In this document: positions 23,492-31,962 of the stretch, in pieces
Layout: each line of letters starts with the position of its first letter
Numbering within the stretch: position 1 is the first letter of the stretch
Assembly (NCBI GenBank): GCA_017848115.1
Contig: JAGAKZ010000014.1
Span: 1 to 40,055, forward strand
DNA: 40,055 nt
From: Oscillospiraceae bacterium
Lineage (GTDB): Bacteria > Bacillota > Clostridia > Oscillospirales > Ruminococcaceae
Reading direction: 5' to 3'
Notes under the pieces: model-generated
The model's input: only the letters and a program-made list of their open reading frames with translations
Told to the model about the DNA's origin: nothing
The model's database searches: none
Translations under genes and position numbers: made by a program

Positions 23492-25531
23492 ATGCATTTT
23501 ACGATGAATTTAAATGGACAAGTAAATCAGATGCGACTTCCGAAAGCTAAAGCACTGTGGCCATTGTTTGAAACGATTGTCAATTCCATACAGTCATTGG
23601 AGGATATGAAAGAATGTGAGGAACCTACTGTAACGGTGGTTGCAAATCGCATAGATTATGGGCAGTTGACAACTGATGGAGAAGAGGAAATAAATCACTT
23701 TGAGAATTTTGTTGTAACTGACAATGGCGAGGGATTTACGGAAAAGAATTACAAATCATTTTTAGAGGCATATTCTACATTGAAAATTGCAAAAGGATGT
23801 AAAGGAATAGGAAGATTTTTGTGGCTCAAGGCATTTGCAAAAGTGGATGTCCGCAGTATTTATTATGAAAATGGAAAGTGGTATAAAAGAGAATTTGAGT
23901 TTTCCTTAAAGAAGGTAGTTGAACCTGAAGAGAATTGTATTGAAATCGAGCCTCCAGAGAATATGCAAAATTATACGCAGGTTTCATTGCGGGGATTTAA
24001 AAGTGATTATCGAGATGAAGTAGCATTATCTTTGGAAAGTTTAGCTAAAAAGATAATAGAGCATTGCTTGCCATACCTTATTATTGGTGGATGTCCTAAA
24101 ATTGTGATAGAGGATAATTTAGGTGAAAGATACATCCTGAATGAGTATTATAAAAATCTATATAAAGATACGTTACATAGAGATGATATTGTCATTAAAG
24201 GCAAGGCATTTTCTTTATATCACATGACTGTAAATGAAGGGGCAGAGAAACACGAATTGCATTTGTGTGCTAACAATAGAGAAGTTAAATCGTATGATTT
24301 GGCAAAATATATTCCTAACTTAGATAGAAAAATTGTAACAGATAAGCAATCATATTATTATGTAGGCTACATGACAGGAGCATATTTAGATGAATCCGTT
24401 AATTCTGAAAGGTTTGAATTTAGTTTTTCAGAAGCACCTTTGTTGGAGAGTATTGGAGAGCGTGAATTAACGGATGCTGCATTGGAATATATAAAAATAT
24501 ATCTAAGTGATGATTTGATTAAAATCAAAGATGAAAAGAAGAAACGCATAGATGAATTTGTAAGATGTAAAAAGCCACAATATAGATATTTGTTAAATCA
24601 TAGGAATGATGTCTATGATGAGATTCCGGTAGGTCTTTCTGATGAGAGGCTTGATTTAGAATTGTATAAACAAGAGCAGAAATGGGAGTTTGATATTGCA
24701 AAGCAAAAGACTCAAATAGAAGAAAAACAGAAGAATAGTGCTACCAATACAGAACAATTTATGGATTTATTTAACTCATATTGCTCAAGTGTTACACAAC
24801 TAAGTCAGGCGAGTTTGGCAGAATATGTTGTGAGAAGAAAAGCTGTAATCGATTTGCTTGAAAAGGCGTTGGAAATTACTGAAGCGGGAAGTTATAGTAA
24901 GGAATCACGATTGCATTCAATTATTTGTCCGATGCAGATTACATCAGATGAAGTACAGTTTGAGGAAATGAATTTGTGGTTGATAGATGATCGATTGGCA
25001 TATCATCAGTTTTTATCATCAGATCAGCCGATGAGAACACTTCCAGTATTGGAAAGTGATGTGATAAGAAGAATGGATATAGCAATTTTTGATAAAGCTA
25101 TATCATATTCGGCAGAAGAGGATGCAATCAATTCCATTACTATTGTAGAGTTGAAACGGCCTCAAAGAGATGATTTGGCTGCAGATGACAAAAATCCATT
25201 AAATCAGGTGTTGCGTTATGTGTCTGATATAAAAGCAGGTAAAGTGAAAAAGGCAAATGGTAGAGGTTTTGGTAATGTACAAAACGCAGCATTTTATTGT
25301 TATGTTATCGCTGATATAACAGATAGTCTTATTGAAGATGCAGAAAATGCAGGTTTAAATCGCACTCCGGATGGAGAGGGGTTTTTTGGATACAATACTC
25401 CAAGAGGTGCATATATAGAAGTTATTTCTTATGATAAACTTGTAAAGGATGCTAAAAAGAGAAATCAAGTATTATTTGATAAGTTATTTCGACCAAAAAC
25501 TGAACATATAATTGCGCTGAATGGAGATTAG
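23492..25531 (+). CDS. GHKL ATPase fused to a PD-(D/E)XK-like nuclease domain
   Basis: The 679-residue cytosolic protein has an N-terminal Hsp90/MutL-like ATPase: E27 and N31 in ETIVNSIQ, DNGEGF (77-82) and KGIGRF (104-109). The middle (about 180-470) is helical and charged. The C-terminal domain (about 470-679) shows RMDIAIF (Asp529), IVELKRP (Glu553, Lys555) and a following Gln572 in NQVLRYV. This is the D-ExK-Q order of a PD-(D/E)XK nuclease. ATG follows GAGGAGG. It is the first intact gene of the island and the former partner of the lost helicase. ATP-gated DNA cutting is a reasonable guess from the architecture; I do not know a named family. Confidence 0.75.
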   Translation: MHFTMNLNGQVNQMRLPKAKALWPLFETIVNSIQSLEDMKECEEPTVTVVANRIDYGQLTTDGEEEINHFENFVVTDNGEGFTEKNYKSFLEAYSTLKIAKGCKGIGRFLWLKAFAKVDVRSIYYENGKWYKREFEFSLKKVVEPEENCIEIEPPENMQNYTQVSLRGFKSDYRDEVALSLESLAKKIIEHCLPYLIIGGCPKIVIEDNLGERYILNEYYKNLYKDTLHRDDIVIKGKAFSLYHMTVNEGAEKHELHLCANNREVKSYDLAKYIPNLDRKIVTDKQSYYYVGYMTGAYLDESVNSERFEFSFSEAPLLESIGERELTDAALEYIKIYLSDDLIKIKDEKKKRIDEFVRCKKPQYRYLLNHRNDVYDEIPVGLSDERLDLELYKQEQKWEFDIAKQKTQIEEKQKNSATNTEQFMDLFNSYCSSVTQLSQASLAEYVVRRKAVIDLLEKALEITEAGSYSKESRLHSIICPMQITSDEVQFEEMNLWLIDDRLAYHQFLSSDQPMRTLPVLESDVIRRMDIAIFDKAISYSAEEDAINSITIVELKRPQRDDLAADDKNPLNQVLRYVSDIKAGKVKKANGRGFGNVQNAAFYCYVIADITDSLIEDAENAGLNRTPDGEGFFGYNTPRGAYIEVISYDKLVKDAKKRNQVLFDKLFRPKTEHIIALNGD

Positions 25532-25557
25532 CTTTATTAGTGGAAAGGAGGCAGCAG

Positions 25558-26988
25558 ATGAAACTTACAGATATGACAATTGAAGAAATGTGTACGACTA
25601 CAGAAAAGCAGTCATTTGACCGTAAGAGTGCAAAGATAGAAGCGACAGCAATTGCTACTCCGATGATTGCGTTTGCAAATGCAGACGGTGGACTCTTAGC
25701 TGTAGGTATTGAAGATAATGGCGAGATTACTGGAATTGATGATTATGCGAAGAATATCAATGAAATACTTCGTGCCGGATATGATTTTTGCCAGCCGTCT
25801 ATTTTCATTGAAAAGGAAGCAGTGGATTGCATTGATAAGAATGGAAATGCAAATCATATTTTACTTATTAAAATTCCGCAAAGTGCAGACATGCATGTAA
25901 ACCATAGAGATGAAGCGTTCTTGCGTGTTGGCGACAGGTCAAAGAAACTTACCTTTGATGAGCGTATGGAACTTATGTATTCTAAAGGAATGCGTTTTTA
26001 TGAGGACGAGCCTGTATATCGCAGTACATTAGATGATATTGATATGGAATTTGTTGCAAAGTATTGTGAGAAGATTGGCTACGGAAAGACTCCAGAAGAG
26101 TATATTAAGCAGAATAAAGATTATATTGTAAATGTTGCAGGTCGCCAAGAAATGAGCGGTGCCGCTATTATGATGTTTGGAAAAGAGCCGCAGAGATTTT
26201 TTCCAAGGTCACGAGTTCGTTTTATACGATATGAAGGTACAGAGGCAAAGGTCGGCGCAGAGATGAATGTTATTAAGGATAAGATGTTCCAAGGGCGTAT
26301 TCTTGATTTGGTAGAACAGACCATTGAGTATGTGAGAACACAGATTAAGGAGCATACTTATCTTGGACCAGATGCACGATTTGTGACAGAACCGGAATAT
26401 CCGGAATTTGCATGGAAAGAGATTATTGTAAATGCAATTGCACACCGTGATTACAGCATAAAGGGTACGGATATTCAGATCAAGATGTTTGATGACCATA
26501 TTACAGTGGAGAGTCCTGGAACACTTCCGGGGACTGTGCGACTTAATAATATGCGTGAGATACATTTTTCAAGAAATCCGAAAATGGCACAGCTTTTACA
26601 TGAGTATGAATATGTACGTGAGTTCGGTGAAGGCGTAGACCGTATGTATCGAGAGATGGAAGAGGCAGGTTTACCGGAGCCGGAGTATAAGACAGTTGCT
26701 TTCATGGTGCATGCTACGATTAAGAATAAGAAGTATCTTGTGGGTTCTGAAGCGACAACTCCACAAGTTAACCCACAAGATAAAAAACAAGTTACTCCAC
26801 AAGATAAAATATTGGAATTTTGTAAAATTCCACGAAGTAAGAATGAAATCGTTGCTTATATGGGCTATAAAGATCCAAGATATTTTACGAAAGAGTATAT
26901 GAAGCCGTTACTTAAAAATGGGGAACTGGTAATGACAATACCAGATAAACCTAATAGCAAAAATCAAAAGTATGTGACTAAGAAGTAG
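25558..26988 (+). CDS. AlbA_2/Schlafen-type ATP-binding protein with winged-helix tail
   Basis: The 476-residue protein has an N-terminal AlbA_2 (Schlafen-like) domain (about residues 8-130: FDRKSAKIEATAIATPMIAFANADGGLLAVGIEDNGEI). The HATPase_c_4 region follows (WKEIIVNAIAHRDYS, then the SPGTLPG and EFGEGVDRM segments). A Gln/Pro/Thr-rich linker (TTPQVNPQDKKQVTPQDK) leads to a C-terminal winged helix. Proteins of this build are usually annotated as transcriptional regulators or ATP-binding proteins and are frequent in defence islands. ATG 25558 is placed behind AAAGGAGG. It is 26 bp after the nuclease gene and 42 bp before the sacsin-like gene, so one operon is likely. Confidence 0.85.
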   Translation: MKLTDMTIEEMCTTTEKQSFDRKSAKIEATAIATPMIAFANADGGLLAVGIEDNGEITGIDDYAKNINEILRAGYDFCQPSIFIEKEAVDCIDKNGNANHILLIKIPQSADMHVNHRDEAFLRVGDRSKKLTFDERMELMYSKGMRFYEDEPVYRSTLDDIDMEFVAKYCEKIGYGKTPEEYIKQNKDYIVNVAGRQEMSGAAIMMFGKEPQRFFPRSRVRFIRYEGTEAKVGAEMNVIKDKMFQGRILDLVEQTIEYVRTQIKEHTYLGPDARFVTEPEYPEFAWKEIIVNAIAHRDYSIKGTDIQIKMFDDHITVESPGTLPGTVRLNNMREIHFSRNPKMAQLLHEYEYVREFGEGVDRMYREMEEAGLPEPEYKTVAFMVHATIKNKKYLVGSEATTPQVNPQDKKQVTPQDKILEFCKIPRSKNEIVAYMGYKDPRYFTKEYMKPLLKNGELVMTIPDKPNSKNQKYVTKK

Positions 26989-27030
26989 CGTTGTATCTAA
27001 GAAACATTTGCAAAAAGGTGTGATTAAAAG

Positions 27031-30000
27031 ATGAAACTTGATGAAGAAATACTTAAAGGAAAGCAATATATCGATAAATTGAGACGAGAATATATTGAGA
27101 ATCATACTCGCTTTCAGGAACGTGATGAACTTATTGCCGAAAACAATATAGAAAAAAGAGATATAAAGGGATATCATGGACGCGAAATACTTGAATTATT
27201 ACAAAATGCAGATGATGCTTACCAAAAGAGTATTGATAAAGGGGAGAAGCCTCGATGTGAGCTTAAAGTAACTATTTGCTATAAGGGGAATGTTTTAACT
27301 GTTACAAATACAGGAACTTGCTTTGATGAAGCAGGAATTAAGGCAATTGTACATGGAAATAATAGTCCTAAATCAGGAAAATACATTGGAAACAAGGGGA
27401 CAGGATTTAGATCTGTCTTAAATTGGGCAGAAAAGGTTAGAATATTTTCGGGGAACTATAATGTTGAATTTTCTAAAGAAATAGCCGAGAAAATTCTTGA
27501 AGAATACAAGGAGAATCCTCAGATAAAAAAGCAAATACAGAAGAACAAGAACCTCTATATTCCCATGTTGGCAGTTCCGGTTTATATTGAGAATGGTAGA
27601 TATAATGACACCACAACTATAGAGGTTGTTATTGATTCGATGAAATTAAATGACGATTTTTCTGTGTCTATGCAAATTAAGAATATAGACCTTAGAATAC
27701 TGTTGTTTCTCCCTAATATTAGCCAGATTGAAATTATTACGGATGATAATTGTATAGTTTATAGAAGAAATAATAATCAAGGTGTTGCAGAGAGTATTAC
27801 CTTGGAAAAAATTGTTGATGAAAACGTGGAAATGCAAGAGGAGTTTTACCTTTATAGAAAAGTAATTACTAATGCAATTGAGGAAGATGAAGTTTTGAAA
27901 GATATTCAGCTTTCTATTGCAGTACCTCTTGACATGGATACATTTATGAGCAGATATATTTATTCGTATTTTCCTTTGTTGGATACGGAATCACCTTTTA
28001 ATTGTGTTTTGCATGCATCATATGCACTTGGAGATCACAGGAACACGGTTAATGTTAGCAAAGAGAATAAAAAAATAATAGAAGAGCAGTTATTGTTTTT
28101 AGTTGAGGTTGCCAATCAATTTGTAGATAAAGAACAGTATGATATTGCATATAATCTTTTAATTCCTACTAATTTTTCAAGTAACAAGTGGAGATTTACT
28201 TCTCCATTTGCAAAGTTTGAACTAGAGGATTACTATTTGGAAATATTATCAGAACAGAAAATTTTCCGAACTGTAAATGATGAAAATATTTCAGTTAAAG
28301 ATAAACCTAAGATGATAAGTGGAAATTATCCAGAGTTTTTCAGAGATAAAGGATTTGAAGGTTTATTGAACTCCTTGTTAGACAATAGGATGATATCGTT
28401 GATTGAAATACTAGCAAAGAGAAAAGAAATTGATTTATATTTTGAAGAGAACGAATTGTTACTGATTATTAATTCGCTTTCTAATGATTGGGATATAAAA
28501 AAACAAGTTGAAACATTTGTGTGGTGGAATACGAGATATAGAAAGTCAATTCCTAATTTGTTAAAAACACAAGAGCATAAATGGCTAAAATATCAAGAAG
28601 AATGTTATTTTCTAATCGGTGATTTTGATGAAAAAGGGTTACCGTCTTGGGTTAAAATACCGGCACTACATAAAGAGTATCAACAAGAATTATTCAATAG
28701 AGCCGAGGGATTACAGGAAGTAATAAGTATAAGAGAAAGAGATAAGGAACCACAGATCTCACGTATTATTTGTCAAAATAATATATTTCCGACAATTAAT
28801 TTTAAATACAGAGATCGTAGCAATATCATATCAACAGTAAATTCATCTGTGGACACATACAATAAGGCGATTGATTTTGTAAAATGGTTATGGGGAAATT
28901 ATAGAAAAGAAGTTGATTGGAATCCGCCGGGGCGTACAGAAGGAACAAGATTTAAATATATTTTTCCTAATGCGAGAGATAAGAGTACCCAAGATAGTGA
29001 AAAATTATTTTGGGGATTACAATACAACAATTTTTTAGCGGAAAAATTGTTTGATAATAGCTTTGGTCAGTTTCCACAAATAGAGGTTTTCAATATTAGT
29101 GTAGAGGAGAGTGCTGCGTTTCAAGAATTTATAAGTAAGTATGGTGTTAGGAAGTATCCTGTAATAGAAGTACAAAATGTATACCCGTTGGATTCGTATT
29201 CAAATGAATATGAAAATGAAATAAAATTACATGGGGATATAGGTTGTTCAACAACTGTTACTTGTAGGTATCAATTACCATACATTAAGAATCTTGTAGA
29301 TTTATTAAGGAAATTATCAACTCGAGAAATTGTTGAATGGATAATTAAAGATTCAGAACTTTATGTTTGTTTGAGTAGTCCATTCTATTTTCAAAATGCA
29401 AAAATATCTTATTATGGTAGCCGACAACAAGTAAAACGTTATTATTGGGATAAAATAAAAAATTACATTTTGGAAGTGTTTAATGAGGTTAGATGGATTG
29501 AAATCGAAGACAAAAGGTATTCGCCAAGACAAATTTTGCAGAATTTTAGGTCTAGAAACAATCAAAGATTTGTTGGCATTGTTCCTGTTATTAGCATAGA
29601 GATGCTGGAAAAGATAGCAGAAGAATTGCATGTAGACATAGGTGTAGTGCAAGAGATTTTTAATAAATTTAGTTTTGGAGATAAGATTACAGATTTGAGT
29701 TCGGAAGACTTTTATGGTTTAATGCTGCGACTTCCGGAGTTAGATTTTTCACGTAGTGCCGAATTATCAAAAGCTATATATAGAATTATTGAGCAACCAG
29801 CGTTTTCGAGAAAATTTGAAAACTCTGATAACAAAAATAGGTTTTTTGTTGAAGGCAAGATATTAGTCAAATATAAAGGGCAGTTGCAGTATGTTTTAGC
29901 AAAAAATGCTTACCTTCCAAGTTCAAAAATAATAAGTAAAAAGAATGTTCCAATAGTTGAAAAGGGACAAAGAACCAATAACAGAAATTTTGTTACATTA

Positions 30001-31617
30001 TTTGGATGTCAGGAGTATACTAAGGAGTATACTGTTGACCCTGGTAGTGTTTCTATTAGTGATGCAAACAGTAGTTTTCAACAATATTATCAAGATTTTA
30101 AGAAGTATGCTCGTGCTTATGCAGAGAATAATGATAATATAGAAAAGTATGGTAAGAATCTGAATATTACACTAGTGAATAGAATTGTAATATTAGAAGT
30201 TGGGAATCGAGTCACAATTGATGAAGAATATATGTGCATTCGTGATACTATGACAAATTGGTACATAACTGTGTTTGGTAAAGAATTTGATGTCAATACT
30301 GTTTCTGAAATAATAGAAAATATTTATACAAACATAGCGAATACACCCGGTTTTGAGGCGAGTAAGCTAGGTGAATTATTTAGAACAAAAGATAATAGTA
30401 ACAGGGAGTTTTTGATAAAAAAAGATTTTGGTTCATTAAGTGTTATAGAGGATGCATCTTACCAAAATGAAATTAGAAATAACTTCATAAAAGTGCTTAA
30501 AATTATTGCACCAACATATGAGATTGATAAAATCACGATTGATTTTGAAAATTTCTTTAGTAATAAAAATGGAGCTTGTATTATTAGTTTGTTCAAAGAA
30601 ATAGAGACAGACATTGAAGAATTTAGAAATAAGGGATTTGTGTATAATTTGGACTTGGTTCCATATTTTTGCGAAGTACTTAAAAATTTTCTTCAAATGG
30701 AAAAGAGAAGGTTTAAAGATTATTTGTTTACACGAGCGAAGTTGGATGACAAGTTACAAAAGGACTTTGTTAGTACGGTTTATAGATTTGAGCAATTTTC
30801 AATTCCTGAGTATATAAATTCTGTTATGTTTAGTGTTGAAGATAAAGTTGTTGAGACTTTTGGTGAATGGAGAACTTCTGAAGATGTATTTTCTGCAAAT
30901 GATGAGTATGTAAAGAATTATGAAAAAATGAATCCTCAAAAGCTGTATGAAGATGAAATTTCTAATGATGTGAACACACAACAAATGATTTACTTTGGGA
31001 AAGAAAAAGCGTTCAATGAATGGGTAGAATCACATAAAAAGTTAGAGGAAACAAATAATATGTCGGAGAATCCTTATTCAAGATATATAGAGGTGGTACC
31101 GAAGGTTAATGAGGTTTCATATAATCAAGGCGCAAATGCTACAGGAGGAGCTAATACTGGTAACAGGAATAATAAATCAATAGGAACTTATACTCAAAGC
31201 CTTGACGAAAAACGTAATAGAAACAAAAAAATACTTGGTAATAAAGGCGAGTTGTTAGTTTATAATTTGCTTTGTAAACGGGTTGGAAAAGAAAATGTGT
31301 TTCCTAGATCAGAAGCTTTTATTGAATTAGGAATCATAAAACCAGGTCAAGCTGTATCTGGAGGATATGATATTTCATATTATGGTGAAGATGGAATAGA
31401 GTATTTTGTAGAAGTAAAAACTGGCGACGGGAAAAGTTTTATTATTTCACCTGGAGAACTTCAATATGCGAAAGATAATGCAGAAAAGTATAAGCTGATT
31501 ATTGTTTATGATGTAGATGTGGAGGAACCTAAGTGTATGGAGTTACCAATGAGGTTTTGGGAAGATTCAAAATTTAGAAAGAGAGAAATTGTAGAAAGAA
31601 TTGAATTTGAATTTTAG
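27031..31617 (+). CDS. Giant sacsin-like ATPase with C-terminal DUF3883 nuclease-like domain
   Basis: The 1528-residue protein starts with a sacsin/Hsp90-type ATPase: GYHGREILELLQNADDA (Glu55, Asn59), VTNTGTCFDEAGIKAI and GNKGTGFRSVLNW (120-132). About 1200 residues of middle region follow that I cannot assign; they are Lys/Asn/Glu-rich with no membrane segments. A Gly/Asn-rich linker (about 1355-1375) leads to a DUF3883 domain (about 1385-1528): NKGELLVYNLL, GYDISYY, YFVEVKTG and FIISPGELQYA. The Asp and ExK pattern is that of restriction-endonuclease-like folds. Related proteins sit in restriction and defence neighbourhoods. The gene is intact, without stops over 4.6 kb, so it is under selection or recently acquired. 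Confidence 0.82.
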   Translation: MKLDEEILKGKQYIDKLRREYIENHTRFQERDELIAENNIEKRDIKGYHGREILELLQNADDAYQKSIDKGEKPRCELKVTICYKGNVLTVTNTGTCFDEAGIKAIVHGNNSPKSGKYIGNKGTGFRSVLNWAEKVRIFSGNYNVEFSKEIAEKILEEYKENPQIKKQIQKNKNLYIPMLAVPVYIENGRYNDTTTIEVVIDSMKLNDDFSVSMQIKNIDLRILLFLPNISQIEIITDDNCIVYRRNNNQGVAESITLEKIVDENVEMQEEFYLYRKVITNAIEEDEVLKDIQLSIAVPLDMDTFMSRYIYSYFPLLDTESPFNCVLHASYALGDHRNTVNVSKENKKIIEEQLLFLVEVANQFVDKEQYDIAYNLLIPTNFSSNKWRFTSPFAKFELEDYYLEILSEQKIFRTVNDENISVKDKPKMISGNYPEFFRDKGFEGLLNSLLDNRMISLIEILAKRKEIDLYFEENELLLIINSLSNDWDIKKQVETFVWWNTRYRKSIPNLLKTQEHKWLKYQEECYFLIGDFDEKGLPSWVKIPALHKEYQQELFNRAEGLQEVISIRERDKEPQISRIICQNNIFPTINFKYRDRSNIISTVNSSVDTYNKAIDFVKWLWGNYRKEVDWNPPGRTEGTRFKYIFPNARDKSTQDSEKLFWGLQYNNFLAEKLFDNSFGQFPQIEVFNISVEESAAFQEFISKYGVRKYPVIEVQNVYPLDSYSNEYENEIKLHGDIGCSTTVTCRYQLPYIKNLVDLLRKLSTREIVEWIIKDSELYVCLSSPFYFQNAKISYYGSRQQVKRYYWDKIKNYILEVFNEVRWIEIEDKRYSPRQILQNFRSRNNQRFVGIVPVISIEMLEKIAEELHVDIGVVQEIFNKFSFGDKITDLSSEDFYGLMLRLPELDFSRSAELSKAIYRIIEQPAFSRKFENSDNKNRFFVEGKILVKYKGQLQYVLAKNAYLPSSKIISKKNVPIVEKGQRTNNRNFVTLFGCQEYTKEYTVDPGSVSISDANSSFQQYYQDFKKYARAYAENNDNIEKYGKNLNITLVNRIVILEVGNRVTIDEEYMCIRDTMTNWYITVFGKEFDVNTVSEIIENIYTNIANTPGFEASKLGELFRTKDNSNREFLIKKDFGSLSVIEDASYQNEIRNNFIKVLKIIAPTYEIDKITIDFENFFSNKNGACIISLFKEIETDIEEFRNKGFVYNLDLVPYFCEVLKNFLQMEKRRFKDYLFTRAKLDDKLQKDFVSTVYRFEQFSIPEYINSVMFSVEDKVVETFGEWRTSEDVFSANDEYVKNYEKMNPQKLYEDEISNDVNTQQMIYFGKEKAFNEWVESHKKLEETNNMSENPYSRYIEVVPKVNEVSYNQGANATGGANTGNRNNKSIGTYTQSLDEKRNRNKKILGNKGELLVYNLLCKRVGKENVFPRSEAFIELGIIKPGQAVSGGYDISYYGEDGIEYFVEVKTGDGKSFIISPGELQYAKDNAEKYKLIIVYDVDVEEPKCMELPMRFWEDSKFRKREIVERIEFEF

Positions 31618-31665
31618 GTTTCTCAAAAGCGTAATGATTCTAAGAAATGGAGTGATGTTGAGGCG

Positions 31666-31695
31666 TATGTTCCCGACATTAATATCGGGAACATA
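31666..31695. repeat. 30-bp near-perfect palindrome after the giant ATPase gene
   Basis: Arms of 11 bp (TATGTTCCCGA at 31666-31676 and its complement at 31685-31695) flank ATTAAT, with one mismatched pair. There is no T-run, so it is more likely an operator or structured RNA than a terminator. Its outer 8-mer recurs at 31728-31735 and 31766-31773. The surrounding gap 31618-31962 has no gene that I can support. Confidence 0.6.
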
Positions 31696-31791
31696 CCTTG
31701 AGTGTATGGGAGTAATCAATGAAATACGGAACATACATAACTATAGAAAGAACTACTTTCTTCGATATGTTCCCTTTAACAGTAAAACTCC

Positions 31792-31821
31792 TTGATTTAT
31801 TCCCTTATACTTCGGTACAAT
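31792..31821 (+). promoter_or_regulatory. Promoter of the PD-(D/E)XK-like gene
   Basis: TTGATT (31792-31797) and TACAAT (31816-31821) with an 18-bp spacer. Transcription should begin near 31828, just before the 26-bp repeat, so the leader RNA begins with the repeat-derived hairpin. Confidence 0.5.
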
Positions 31822-31832
31822 AAATTAAGACA

Positions 31833-31858
31833 GACATCAAATCGGAACAATCGAGCCA
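31833..31858 (+). repeat. 26-bp direct repeat, copy 1
   Basis: Identical over 26 bp to 33532-33557. It starts GACATCAAATCGG and ends CGAGCCA. The two copies enclose a single gene. Confidence 0.85.
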
Positions 31859-31876
31859 AGTGCTCGATATTGATGT
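31833..31876 (+). promoter_or_regulatory. Leader hairpin formed by repeat copy 1 and following bases
   Basis: The repeat can fold on its downstream bases. Outer arms are GACATCAA and TTGATGTC; the inner stem is TCGAGC and GCTCGA around a CAAGT loop, with an internal bulge on the left side. It would form at the very 5-prime end of the transcript. Confidence 0.45.
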
Positions 31877-31962
31877 CAGAGGTAGTTTTTGAGGGAACAA
31901 GTCTAGAAAAGGACGTTGGGAATGTTTGTTCTGAATTGATGGTAATATACAGAGGAGAAACG

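Noticed and set aside
23492-31617. Assigning the island to Gabija, Septu, Zorya or another named defence system
   Set aside because: The only helicase is a stump, no TOPRIM-type GajA or HNH/SMC pair is present, and the architectures do not match the named systems I know.
31601-31795. A 64-residue frame after the giant ATPase gene
   Set aside because: It overlaps the end of the giant gene, runs through the long palindrome, has no ribosome site and resembles nothing known.
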